From Bacillota bacterium (GTDB taxonomy: Bacteria > Bacillota_A > Clostridia > Peptostreptococcales > Anaerovoracaceae), in NCBI GenBank assembly GCA_017556895.1, contig JAFYLX010000146.1, positions 1 through 15,358 of the forward strand: 15,358 nucleotides of DNA, in the 5' to 3' direction. Each line of letters starts with the position of its first letter. The first letter of the stretch is position 1. The position numbers were made by a program, and so were the translations under genes. A model generated the notes under the pieces. It had not been told where the DNA came from. It did no database searches and saw only the letters and a list, made by a program, of their open reading frames with translations. Below are positions 7,230-14,402 of the stretch, piece by piece.

Positions 7230-8219
7230 ATGTTTGCAAACATCAAAACTGACCAAAGCATAGGGGTGCCTATATACAAACAGATAGGTGATTGTATACA
7301 GACTGCTGTGGATAGTGGGATGCTTCCGGCAGGATATAAGTTACCGACTGTTAGAGAACTTGCCGAAGAAATAAATATTTCTACCGGTACTGTTAAGCAT
7401 GCCTACGAATATTTGGAACAGCTCGGTGTTATTGAGATGATTCAAGGTAAGGGGTCTTTCGTACTAGGAACAGAAGAAGACAGTTTCAGCAGAAAAGATA
7501 AGGCTATGACAGCTATGGACGAACTCTTTGCTAAGCTTGAGAAACTAGGCTTTACCCCTAGGGAGATGGAAATCTATATCAACCTAAAGCTTAAGGGCCT
7601 TGAAGAAAAGTATGATTTCGTAAAGATTGCGGCAATTGACTGCAATCCTGAGTCATTACAGATTATCGAAAGACAAATTTCCCAAATTGGTTATGCAGAG
7701 ACTGCAGTTTTTGGTCTTAATCATTTGCCGGAAATTGCAGAAAAATTGAATACTGATTACGATTTAGTTCTTACTACTTCTACACACTTCGGAGAGGTAG
7801 AGCCGTTCATCAAGAACCAGCAGAATCTTGGTATTATGGCTTTGATGCCTAGCACTAGAACTGTAATAAAACTTGCCAAGATTCCGGAACTATGGAATGT
7901 CGGCATAGTGTGTGCGAGTGATACCTTTGCGAGAGTTGTAAGGGACAATTGTATGGTTATCGGAGACTGGGCAGAGCGTATGGGAACGCAACTATTTGGT
8001 AATCCACAGAAACTAAAAACTTTCCTGAAAAACAAGGATGCAATAATTTTGCCAGAAGGCTATGATGCCTTTGCTTCGAGAGAAGAAAGAGAATTGATTA
8101 GATATTTTGAAAACAGAGGCAAAACTGTGGTATTATATGACTATAAAATCGATAAGGGTTCTTTTATGTATGTAGAGGCCCTAATCAAAAAATGTATCAA
8201 TAATAAACGCAGCTTATAG
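7230..8219 (+). CDS. GntR-type winged-helix regulator with a non-standard alpha/beta effector domain
   Basis: Residues about 13-80 form a GntR winged helix: VPIYKQIGDCIQTAVDSGML, then LPTVRELAEEINISTGTVKHAY with the recognition helix, and the wing GVIEMIQGKGSFV. This opening is that of the YtrA/MocR-like GntR subgroup. The rest (about 90-329) is neither an aminotransferase domain (MocR), a UTRA domain (HutC), nor an all-helical FadR domain. It alternates strands and helices (KIAAIDCNPESLQIIERQI, DLVLTTSTHF, VGIVCASDTFARVV, AIILPEGYDAF, KTVVLYDYKI) and resembles a two-lobed Rossmann or periplasmic-binding-like ligand sensor. The ligand is unknown. ATG 7230 overlaps nothing but is only 2 nt after fumB; the nearest SD-like sequence is GGAG in the fumB end. 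Its likely targets are its own operon and the OCD/aminotransferase genes downstream (inference from position). Confidence 0.85.
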   Translation: MFANIKTDQSIGVPIYKQIGDCIQTAVDSGMLPAGYKLPTVRELAEEINISTGTVKHAYEYLEQLGVIEMIQGKGSFVLGTEEDSFSRKDKAMTAMDELFAKLEKLGFTPREMEIYINLKLKGLEEKYDFVKIAAIDCNPESLQIIERQISQIGYAETAVFGLNHLPEIAEKLNTDYDLVLTTSTHFGEVEPFIKNQQNLGIMALMPSTRTVIKLAKIPELWNVGIVCASDTFARVVRDNCMVIGDWAERMGTQLFGNPQKLKTFLKNKDAIILPEGYDAFASREERELIRYFENRGKTVVLYDYKIDKGSFMYVEALIKKCINNKRSL

Positions 8220-8261
8220 TGACATTAACAATCATAGTTGGGTGAGAAGGAGGCTTATGTT

Positions 8262-9275
8262 ATGGGCGTTTTAATTTTGAATAGAGAGCAGATTAAAGAA
8301 GTAATAGACATGAGAGAGGTAATTGAGAAGGTTAGAGGTGTATATCAGCTAAAATCTCAAGGACAGACAGTTATTTGGCCGCTAGTTAATCACGAATTTG
8401 ATGAAGCGGACGCCGCTATGGATATCCGTTCCGGATATGTTAAAGGAGAACAGCTTCACGGCCTAAAGATGTTAAATAACTTCCCTCATAATGTGGAAAA
8501 AGGCTTGCAGCCTTTTAATGGAATAATGCTTGTATATGATTCTGACACTGGTATTCCTATAGGAATTATGGATGCTTCATATATAACTTGTATGAGAACT
8601 GGTGCTGCCGGTGCACTTGGGGTTGATACACTTGCTAGAAAAGATGCTAAGAACTTGATGCTTCTTGGTGCAGGAAAACAGGCTCCTTTCCAGATTGCCG
8701 CAACATTGATTTTAAGACCTGAACTTGAAAAGGTGTACATAGTAGACCCAGTAAATTATCCTCAGGCACAGGGTCTAGCGGATAGAATCAAAGCTCAGCT
8801 TAAGGACGAATTCAAAGTAGACGCGGACAATGTTGAATTCATAGCAGAAGAATCAATAGAAAAAGCTACAAGGGAAGCTGATGCAATCATCACAGTATCT
8901 AGAGCTATGCAGCCGATGATTATGAAAGAATGGGTAAAACCAGGAACACACTTAAGCTGTTTAGGATCTGATATGGAAGGTAAGCAGGAACTTGATCCAA
9001 ATGTACTCGTAGGAGCAAAAATCTATACTGATGACAAGAAGCAGTGCATCAGAGTAGGCGAAATAGAACTTGCGCTTAAGGCAGGCATCATCACAGAAGA
9101 TGCTATCGTAGGCGAGTTTGGAGACTTATTGAGTGGAACTGTAGTAGGCAGAGAAAACGACGAAGAAATTACTATGTTCGATGCAACAGGACTATACATT
9201 TTAGACTTAGTAGCGGCAAAGGTTGCCATCACAAAGGCAAAAGAAGCAAATATGGGCTTAGAAGTCGAAATGTAA
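8262..9275 (+). CDS. Ornithine cyclodeaminase / mu-crystallin family NAD(P)-dependent enzyme
   Basis: Member of the OCD/mu-crystallin family, which includes ornithine cyclodeaminase, archaeal alanine dehydrogenase and ketimine reductases. From the chosen start the protein is 337 residues. Landmarks are LHGLKML with the substrate-binding lysine K69, CMRTGAAGALG with R112, the dinucleotide-binding loop LLGAGKQA (134-141), and GSDMEGKQELDP, whose D237 aligns by eye with the catalytic Asp of ornithine cyclodeaminase. Retention of that Asp is compatible with several family activities and does not fix the substrate. AAGGAGG at 8247-8253 lies 8 nt before ATG 8262, which decides the start; the in-frame TTG at 8238 has no binding site. 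The gene begins 42 nt after the GntR-type gene and is followed 46 nt later by an aminotransferase, which suggests the two enzymes act on related substrates. Confidence 0.9.
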   Translation: MGVLILNREQIKEVIDMREVIEKVRGVYQLKSQGQTVIWPLVNHEFDEADAAMDIRSGYVKGEQLHGLKMLNNFPHNVEKGLQPFNGIMLVYDSDTGIPIGIMDASYITCMRTGAAGALGVDTLARKDAKNLMLLGAGKQAPFQIAATLILRPELEKVYIVDPVNYPQAQGLADRIKAQLKDEFKVDADNVEFIAEESIEKATREADAIITVSRAMQPMIMKEWVKPGTHLSCLGSDMEGKQELDPNVLVGAKIYTDDKKQCIRVGEIELALKAGIITEDAIVGEFGDLLSGTVVGRENDEEITMFDATGLYILDLVAAKVAITKAKEANMGLEVEM

Positions 9276-9321
9276 ATATAGATCAGAGAAAGTTAAAGAC
9301 TAGTATTAGGAGGAAAAGAGT

Positions 9322-10467
9322 ATGAAATTAGCATGGTTTGGAGTAGAAGAATGGTTAAATCCAATGGATTCATTAGCAAAGATTAACCTAGGCAGCAGCT
9401 GCGTAAAGGCTATCACTATGGACGAACTATTCAGAGTAACAGGAGAAGACCAGGCAGCATTCATGAAGGATATGGAAACAATGAGCTTACATTATCATCA
9501 TGGTGACGCAACAGGCTCTCCAAGAGTTAAGGCTGCAGTAGCAGGTATCTATCCAAAGGGTGATGTTAAGCCTGAACACGTAATGATGGTACACGGTGGT
9601 ACAGGTGCTAACGATATCGTTATTATGGGATTATTAGAACCAGGTGACAACTGCGTAGTAATTAAGCCTTCATATCAGCAGCACTATGATATTTCAAAAT
9701 CAATCGGAATTGAAACTAGAATCGTACATTTAGAAGAAGCGGAAGATTACAAGTTAGATTATGAAAAACTTGAAGCAGCATGTGACGAAAACACTAAACT
9801 TATCGTTCTAACTAACCCTAATAATCCTATCGGTATTACTCTATATGAAGAAGGTCTAGGCAAGATTGTTGAAATCGCTAAGAAGTTCGATGCGTATATC
9901 TTATGTGACGAAATGTATAGAGGTATGGACGAAACTTATATGCCTTCTATTATGGACTTCGGATATGATAAGGCTATTTCAGTAAGCAGCTTATCAAAGA
10001 TGTTCTCCATGGCTGGTACTAGAATTGGTTGGATTATTTGTAAGGATCACGAAGTTTACGAAGAATTCAAGACAAGAAGATCATATAACACAATCTGCTG
10101 TGGTATTATCGATGAAATCATCGCTTCTATCGCACTTGAAAACTATGAAAAGATGTGGGCAAGAGCTAGAAGCATTTTAGCACCTAACAAGAAGATTGTT
10201 GAAGATTGGGTAAAGACTCAGCCACACTTAAGCTTAAAGGGCGATGCTAAGGGTACTACTTGCCTAATTAAGTATGACTACGATGTAGATTCTGAAACTT
10301 TAGCAAAAGACGCTATGGAAGACGAAAGAAAGATTCTATTCGTGCCTGGTGACTACTTCGATGAACCTGGAACTATCCGTGTTGGCTACGGTGCATTTGG
10401 AGATCCTCAGAAGTTAATTGACGGTCTAGAAGCATTCGGCGAATACCTAAAGAAGTGGGAAAAATAG
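9322..10467 (+). CDS. PLP-dependent class I/II (fold type I) aminotransferase
   Basis: A 381-residue fold-type I aminotransferase. Visible PLP-site elements are GGTGAND (92-98, phosphate loop), Y118, TNPNNPIG with N168, CDEMY with D196 and Y199, SSLSKMFSMAGTRIGW with the Schiff-base lysine K226 and R234, and the substrate-carboxylate arginine R353 in GTIRVGYG. N- and C-termini are complete. AGGAGG at 9308-9313, 8 nt before the ATG, is strong, and codon use (AAG, GAA, ATC) suggests high expression. The amino donor or acceptor cannot be read from sequence. The close relatives that come to mind are generic clostridial aminotransferases and capreomycidine-synthase-like proteins (recollection only). 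Pairing with the OCD-family gene suggests a joint pathway. Transcription should stop at the hairpin at 10502-10532. Confidence 0.93.
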   Translation: MKLAWFGVEEWLNPMDSLAKINLGSSCVKAITMDELFRVTGEDQAAFMKDMETMSLHYHHGDATGSPRVKAAVAGIYPKGDVKPEHVMMVHGGTGANDIVIMGLLEPGDNCVVIKPSYQQHYDISKSIGIETRIVHLEEAEDYKLDYEKLEAACDENTKLIVLTNPNNPIGITLYEEGLGKIVEIAKKFDAYILCDEMYRGMDETYMPSIMDFGYDKAISVSSLSKMFSMAGTRIGWIICKDHEVYEEFKTRRSYNTICCGIIDEIIASIALENYEKMWARARSILAPNKKIVEDWVKTQPHLSLKGDAKGTTCLIKYDYDVDSETLAKDAMEDERKILFVPGDYFDEPGTIRVGYGAFGDPQKLIDGLEAFGEYLKKWEK

Positions 10468-10501
10468 CCTTATTAAGTCAATAAAGAGCAATAAGAAATA
10501 T

Positions 10502-10532
10502 AAATGGGACAGATGTAAACTGTCCCATTTTT
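10502..10532. terminator. Bidirectional hairpin terminator between convergent genes
   Basis: Perfect 11-bp stem AAATGGGACAG/CTGTCCCATTT with a 7-nt loop (ATGTAAA). On the plus strand the T-run after the GC core ends at 10532. On the minus strand the stem is followed by a T-rich ATATTTC tract. It separates the plus-strand aminotransferase from the minus-strand reductase and could serve both. Confidence 0.9.
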
Positions 10533-10537
10533 GTGTC

Positions 10538-11692
10538 TTATTCGCCTATTTCTTTTAACTCTTCATACTTTTTGTGTATGTCTTTTAATTTTTGAATAAC
10601 TCCAATCTTCTGTGGGCAGTGACCTTCGCAGTTGCCGCATTCTACACAGTTTGTGGCATTTGGTCCAAGTTTTTCGTACTCTTTTGATAGTGATCCCCAG
10701 ATCCAATGGAATCCCTTTGCAGCGGCTTCATTATACCAAGCAAAGATTTTTGAGATTTTAATCTCTGATGGGCATTCGTAACAGTAGTCGCACGCTGTAC
10801 AAGGAACGATAATGTCAGCCTGTAGTTTAGAGGCAGCTGCTGGAATTGCTTCTAATTCTACTTCTGTAAGAGTATCTTTAGAGAAAGTTTCGATATTTTC
10901 CTTCATCTGCTGAAGAGAAGACATGCCGGATAGTGTGCAAACAACACCCTCTAACTGTTCAACGAATCTAAGGGCATAAGAAGCACCTGTTGCAGGCTCT
11001 TTGCCCACAGCCTTAGTGGCTTCTGCTAAGATGTCTTTAGCTTCCTGGCTAGGAAGGTTTGCTAGCATACCGCCTCTAACTGGTTCCATAATGATGATTG
11101 GCTTGTTGTATTTTCTTGCGATTTCGTATAGTGCCTTAGCTTCTTTATATTCCCAGTCAAAGTAGTTGATCTGAAGCTGTACAAATTCTAAGATATCACC
11201 GTATTTTGAAAGAATTTCTTCTAATAATGCAGGTTCACAGTGTGCAGAGAAACCGATGTGTTTAGCACGGCCTTCTGCCTTTACCTTTGCCATGAATGAA
11301 ACTAAATCTAGCTTTTCGATGTTGGGCCAACCTTCTTCGTCAACATTGTGTAGAAGATAAAAGTCGAAGTATTCCACGTTACACTTTTCTAGCTGCTCAG
11401 CGAAGATTCTTTCCGCATCTTCTACTGTGTCGCAAAGCCAAGTAGGAAGTTTATCGGCAAGCATATAAGTATCTCTTGGATATTTAGAAATTACCTTTCC
11501 GCAGAAGTTTTCGGATTCGCCCTGATGATAGCGATAAGCAGTGTCGAAGTAAGTAATGCCGCCTTCAAAGGCTTCAGCTACCATTTTTTCGCCTTCGATG
11601 TAGTCTATATTTCCTTCACTGTCCATTGGCAAACGCATTGTACCAAATCCTAGAGAAGAAAGTTTGATGTCTTGAAAATCATTATATCTCAT
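10538..11692 (-). CDS. Aldo/keto reductase with C-terminal 2x[4Fe-4S] ferredoxin-like domain
   Basis: A 384-residue protein: an AKR TIM barrel (about 1-280) followed by a ferredoxin-like tail. The AKR tetrad is visible as D50 and Y55 in YFDTAYRY, K81 in LADKLP and H115 in YLLHN, so the barrel should be catalytically competent with NAD(P)H. The tail has C298-x2-C301-x2-C304-x2-C307-P and C349-x2-C352-x2-C355-x3-C359-P. The second is a classic 4Fe-4S motif; the first has a slightly short last spacing. This architecture is common in anaerobes and in COG1453-type proteins, but the physiological substrate is unknown. The Fe-S domain may link barrel redox chemistry to electron carriers (inference). 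AGGAGG (complement of 11701-11706) is 8 nt before the start. It has its own promoter, divergent from the EamA gene. Confidence 0.94.
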   Translation of the reverse strand: MRYNDFQDIKLSSLGFGTMRLPMDSEGNIDYIEGEKMVAEAFEGGITYFDTAYRYHQGESENFCGKVISKYPRDTYMLADKLPTWLCDTVEDAERIFAEQLEKCNVEYFDFYLLHNVDEEGWPNIEKLDLVSFMAKVKAEGRAKHIGFSAHCEPALLEEILSKYGDILEFVQLQINYFDWEYKEAKALYEIARKYNKPIIIMEPVRGGMLANLPSQEAKDILAEATKAVGKEPATGASYALRFVEQLEGVVCTLSGMSSLQQMKENIETFSKDTLTEVELEAIPAAASKLQADIIVPCTACDYCYECPSEIKISKIFAWYNEAAAKGFHWIWGSLSKEYEKLGPNATNCVECGNCEGHCPQKIGVIQKLKDIHKKYEELKEIGE

Positions 11693-11717
11693 TGAAAGTT
11701 CCTCCTAATCTACTCCC

Positions 11718-11746
11718 ATCATATCATATTGAAGTTTTAGCGTAAA
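11718..11746 (-). promoter_or_regulatory. Likely promoter of the aldo/keto reductase gene
   Basis: On the minus strand: TTTACG (11746-11741), 17-nt spacer, TATGAT (11723-11718). Transcription would start near 11711, just ahead of the ribosome binding site. A second, directly repeated TATGAT occupies 11728-11723 but would have a 12-nt spacer. Confidence 0.5.
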
Positions 11747-11757
11747 TAGGATAAAAT
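11729..11757 (+). promoter_or_regulatory. Likely promoter of the EamA transporter gene
   Basis: TTGAAG (11729-11734), 17-nt spacer, TAAAAT (11752-11757), 42 nt before the ATG. It overlaps the divergent reductase promoter, the two -35 regions interleaving within 18 bp. Confidence 0.5.
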
Positions 11758-11799
11758 ACTGTAAATTGCATTCAAAATTGACGAAAAGAGAAGAAAAAA

Positions 11800-12657
11800 A
11801 TGACCGAAAAAAGAAAAGGTGAATTACAGATGCTAGCTTGTGCTGTCATGTGGAGTATAAGTGGCATTATGATCAAATACATAGACTGGAGTCCCCTCGC
11901 GATTGCTGGAGGAAGAAGTTTAATTTCTGCAGGTGTAGTGGTGGTATTTATGCTTGCTACAAAGATGAGACCTGTGGTAGATAAAAATGTGGCTTGGGCT
12001 GGTGTGACGCTTTTTGGCTGTGTTACGTGCTTTGTTACAGCGAACAAGATGACAACGGCGGCAAACGCAATTGTACTGCAGTATATAGCCCCGGCTTTTG
12101 TTTTAATAATATCGGCATTATTCCTTAAACATAAACTGAAGAAAATGGAAGTTGCCATCGTTGCTAGTACCTTCATTGGAATAATCTTATTCTTTGTGGA
12201 TGAAATTGACTTTGGCGGTATGCTTGGCAATTTAATAGCAATATGTTCGGGACTGTTTATGGCAATAATGTTTGTTTTCAATGGCAAACTTGCGTTAGAG
12301 GCCAGAATGACTGGAATCTTGATAGCGCACTTGCTGACGGCAATAGTTGGTATTCCTATAGGGTTTGCGACATATGAAACTATAATAACGACTCAAGATA
12401 TCGTATTGATACTTATCTTAGGGATAGTACAGCTAGGAATTCCATATGTACTATATGCTCTTGCAGCATCCAAGATAAGCCCGCTTAGCTGTTCATTAAT
12501 TGGGATGATAGAACCGCTTTTGAACCCGATTTGGGTAGCTGTTTTCTATGGAGAGGTTCCAGGGTTCTTTGCTCTAATTGGAGGTATAGTGGTAATTGTT
12601 TCTGTTGTTATCTACAATGTATGGGATGAAAAACAATCACAAGTGGGGTTGTCTTAA
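11800..12657 (+). CDS. EamA/DMT-superfamily transporter
   Basis: A 285-residue integral membrane protein with about ten hydrophobic segments in two EamA repeats (about 8-132 and 146-277), the usual drug/metabolite transporter layout. The first repeat begins GELQMLACAVMWSISGIMIK, typical of EamA, and each repeat ends near a conserved Gly/Glu turn (for example EPLLNPIWVAVFYGE in repeat two). Family members export amino acids, nucleosides or small metabolites; the substrate cannot be told here. The ATG at 11800 has only a weak AGAGAAG upstream. ATG 11830, preceded by AAAGGTGA, is an alternative that would trim ten residues. The codon use is less biased than in neighbouring enzymes, suggesting low expression. 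It is transcribed away from the aldo/keto reductase and is followed by an APC permease. Confidence 0.9.
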   Translation: MTEKRKGELQMLACAVMWSISGIMIKYIDWSPLAIAGGRSLISAGVVVVFMLATKMRPVVDKNVAWAGVTLFGCVTCFVTANKMTTAANAIVLQYIAPAFVLIISALFLKHKLKKMEVAIVASTFIGIILFFVDEIDFGGMLGNLIAICSGLFMAIMFVFNGKLALEARMTGILIAHLLTAIVGIPIGFATYETIITTQDIVLILILGIVQLGIPYVLYALAASKISPLSCSLIGMIEPLLNPIWVAVFYGEVPGFFALIGGIVVIVSVVIYNVWDEKQSQVGLS

Positions 12658-12667
12658 CAATTTTTTT
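12647..12667 (+). terminator. Weak possible terminator at the end of the EamA gene
   Basis: GGTTGT-CTTA-ACAATT can form a short stem (four Watson-Crick pairs plus G-T pairs) leading into a run of seven T. It overlaps the EamA stop codon. The stem is marginal, so partial read-through into the permease gene is likely. Confidence 0.3.
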
Positions 12668-12725
12668 ATGGTAGAATAAGTCATCTTGTATACTGTTACT
12701 GAATTTTCTGAAAATTTACAACGAA

Positions 12726-12752
12726 TTTACGAGACACTAGAAAATTTATAAT
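12726..12752 (+). promoter_or_regulatory. Possible promoter of the APC permease gene
   Basis: A perfect TATAAT (12747-12752) lies 38 nt before the permease ATG. The best -35 is TTTACG at 12726-12731, with a short 15-nt spacer. The -10 is convincing, the -35 less so. Confidence 0.4.
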
Positions 12753-12790
12753 GGTATGCTTAATTTTATAGAAAGTTAGAGGGACTAAAA

Positions 12791-14230
12791 ATGGAAAAGA
12801 CTCTAGAGAAAAAATACGGACTCCTTACCGCTATATGTGTTGTAGTTGGTACTGTAATTGGTTCTGGTGTATTCTTTAAAGCGCAGACTATTCTTCAGAA
12901 AACTGAAGGTAATATGTCACTAGGTATCGTAGCTTGGATTATCGGTGGTTTAATCATGATTTCATGTATCACTGCATTCGCAATCATGGCTACAAAGTAT
13001 GAAAAAAATAACGGTCTTGTTGACTATGCAGAAGCTACAGTTGGCACAAAGTACGGATATTACATCGGCTGGTTTATGGCTACAATTTACTATCCTACAT
13101 TGACTTCTGTACTTGCTTGGTTAACAGCTAGATATACATTAGTATTCGTTACAACTGCATTCCCTAATATTACATTAACTGTACCTGCTGATCAGGGCGG
13201 ATGTATAGTGGGTCCGGAATGTATGGCATTATCATTATTCTTCTTATGCTTCGCATACTCCATCAACACATTAGCACCAAGAATTGCTGGTAAATTCCAG
13301 GTTGCTACTACATTTATCAAGATGGTACCACTTCTACTTATGATGGTAGTAGGTACAATCGTTGGTTTAGTAGGCGAAAGCGGAACTTTAGCAGAAAATA
13401 TGGCTCACGTTGGTACTTCCACTGCAGGTACAGGTAGCTTATTATTCGCTGCTGTAGTTGCTACTTCCTTCGCATACGAAGGTTGGATTATCGCAACTTC
13501 CATCAACGCTGAATTAAAGGATGCTAAGAAGAATCTTCCAATCGCATTATTAGTAGGCGGCGTAATCATCATGGCAATCTACTTATTCTACTACATCGGC
13601 GTAGCAGGTGCTGCTAGTGTTGATCAGTTAATCAACGAAGGTGCAACAGCTGCATACTTAAACTTATTCGGAACAAAGTTTGGTAACATCCTAAACTTAT
13701 TCGTAGCTATCTCTTGCTGTGGTACTCTTAACGGCTTAATGTTAGCTTGTACAAGAGGTTTATACGCATTAGCAGCTAGAGGAAACGGTCCTAAGCCAGA
13801 AGTATTCGGACAGCTTGACAACCAGACTAATATGCCAAACAACGCATCAATCGTAGGTTTATTACTTTGCGGTTTCTGGTTCATCTTCTTCTATGGTGCA
13901 AACCTTGCTCCAATTAACTGGTTCGGTTACTTCGGATTCGACTCTTCCGAATTACCAATCATCACAATCTATGCTATGTACATCCCTATCTTCATCATGT
14001 TCATGAAGAAGGCAACTGATGTAAGCACATTCAAGAGATTTGTGGTTCCATGCTTAGCTTTAGTAGGAAGCGTATTCATGGTATTTGCAGCATTCTATGC
14101 ACATGGTTTAACTCCATACTTAAATGCAAAGGCTGCAGGCGGATTTGCTTGTCCAGTATTATTCTACCTAATCTTATTCGTAGTAATCGAGATTATCGGT
14201 GGTTACTTCTTAAAGAAGTCTAGCAAATAA
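12791..14230 (+). CDS. APC-superfamily amino acid permease
   Basis: A 479-residue membrane protein with about twelve hydrophobic helices and the APC fold. TM1 carries the family's unwound substrate-binding motif, VGTVIGSGVFFKA (G20-A31; IGSGVF at 23-28). A second hallmark is the TM6 region SLLFAAVVATSFAYEGW (about 217-233). Members are proton-coupled symporters or amino acid antiporters (for example Ser/Thr exchange by SteT-type proteins); the substrate is not determinable, and the protein could be an exchanger given amino-acid-fermenting context. AGAGGGA at 12778-12784 lies 6 nt before the ATG. The codon use is strongly biased (ATC, TTC, GCA, TTA), suggesting high expression, in contrast to the EamA gene next to it. 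The last residues KKSSK form a short basic cytoplasmic end. A strong terminator follows. Confidence 0.94.
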   Translation: MEKTLEKKYGLLTAICVVVGTVIGSGVFFKAQTILQKTEGNMSLGIVAWIIGGLIMISCITAFAIMATKYEKNNGLVDYAEATVGTKYGYYIGWFMATIYYPTLTSVLAWLTARYTLVFVTTAFPNITLTVPADQGGCIVGPECMALSLFFLCFAYSINTLAPRIAGKFQVATTFIKMVPLLLMMVVGTIVGLVGESGTLAENMAHVGTSTAGTGSLLFAAVVATSFAYEGWIIATSINAELKDAKKNLPIALLVGGVIIMAIYLFYYIGVAGAASVDQLINEGATAAYLNLFGTKFGNILNLFVAISCCGTLNGLMLACTRGLYALAARGNGPKPEVFGQLDNQTNMPNNASIVGLLLCGFWFIFFYGANLAPINWFGYFGFDSSELPIITIYAMYIPIFIMFMKKATDVSTFKRFVVPCLALVGSVFMVFAAFYAHGLTPYLNAKAAGGFACPVLFYLILFVVIEIIGGYFLKKSSK

Positions 14231-14250
14231 ATAAAAATAAGAACGTTTGA

Positions 14251-14307
14251 GGGCTGTCGCACAAAGTTGACTTACTAAGTTGACTGGGGCGACGGCCCTT
14301 TTGTTTT
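14251..14307 (+). terminator. Rho-independent terminator after the permease, with a duplicated 9-mer in its loop
   Basis: Stem GGGCTGTCGC (14251-14260) / GCGACGGCCC (14289-14298), ten pairs with one G-T, then TTTTGTTTT. The 28-nt loop holds AAGTTGACT twice (14264-14272 and 14277-14285), 13 bp apart, so it is longer than a usual terminator loop. GGGCTGTCGC hairpins are common Firmicute terminators. Confidence 0.85.
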
Positions 14308-14333
14308 ATACTATAGTAAAAATAAAAGAGTAA

Positions 14334-14362
14334 TTGACATATGACGAAAACGGAGTTAAGAT
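14334..14362 (+). promoter_or_regulatory. Likely promoter of the DUF134/NifX-like pair
   Basis: A perfect TTGACA (14334-14339), 17-nt spacer, TAAGAT (14357-14362), about 40 nt ahead of the DUF134 start. The -35 overlaps the first copy of an 18-bp direct repeat. A better -10 hexamer, TATAAA at 14362-14367, would need a 22-nt spacer and is less likely. Confidence 0.55.
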
Positions 14363-14394
14363 ATAAATGTAAATGGCATATGACATAAACGGAG
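14338..14394 (+). repeat. 18-bp imperfect direct repeat around the DUF134 promoter, candidate operator
   Basis: CATATGACGAAAACGGAG (14338-14355) and CATATGACATAAACGGAG (14377-14394) agree at 16 of 18 positions and are spaced 39 bp start to start. Copy one spans the end of the -35 and the spacer; copy two runs into the GGAGGTG ribosome binding site. Each begins with the palindrome CATATG. The placement suggests binding sites for a regulator, possibly the DUF134 protein itself (inference). Confidence 0.5.
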
Positions 14395-14402
14395 GTGATT
14401 AC

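Noticed and set aside
11772..12287. 171-codon minus-strand open frame opposite the EamA gene
   Set aside because: It looks hydrophobic only because it mirrors a membrane-protein gene, and it runs through the divergent promoter region on the opposite strand.
12658..12790. Possible riboswitch or T-box ahead of the amino acid permease
   Set aside because: The 133-nt gap lacks a terminator hairpin near the start codon, a T-box TGGNACC-type sequence, or any recognisable aptamer core.
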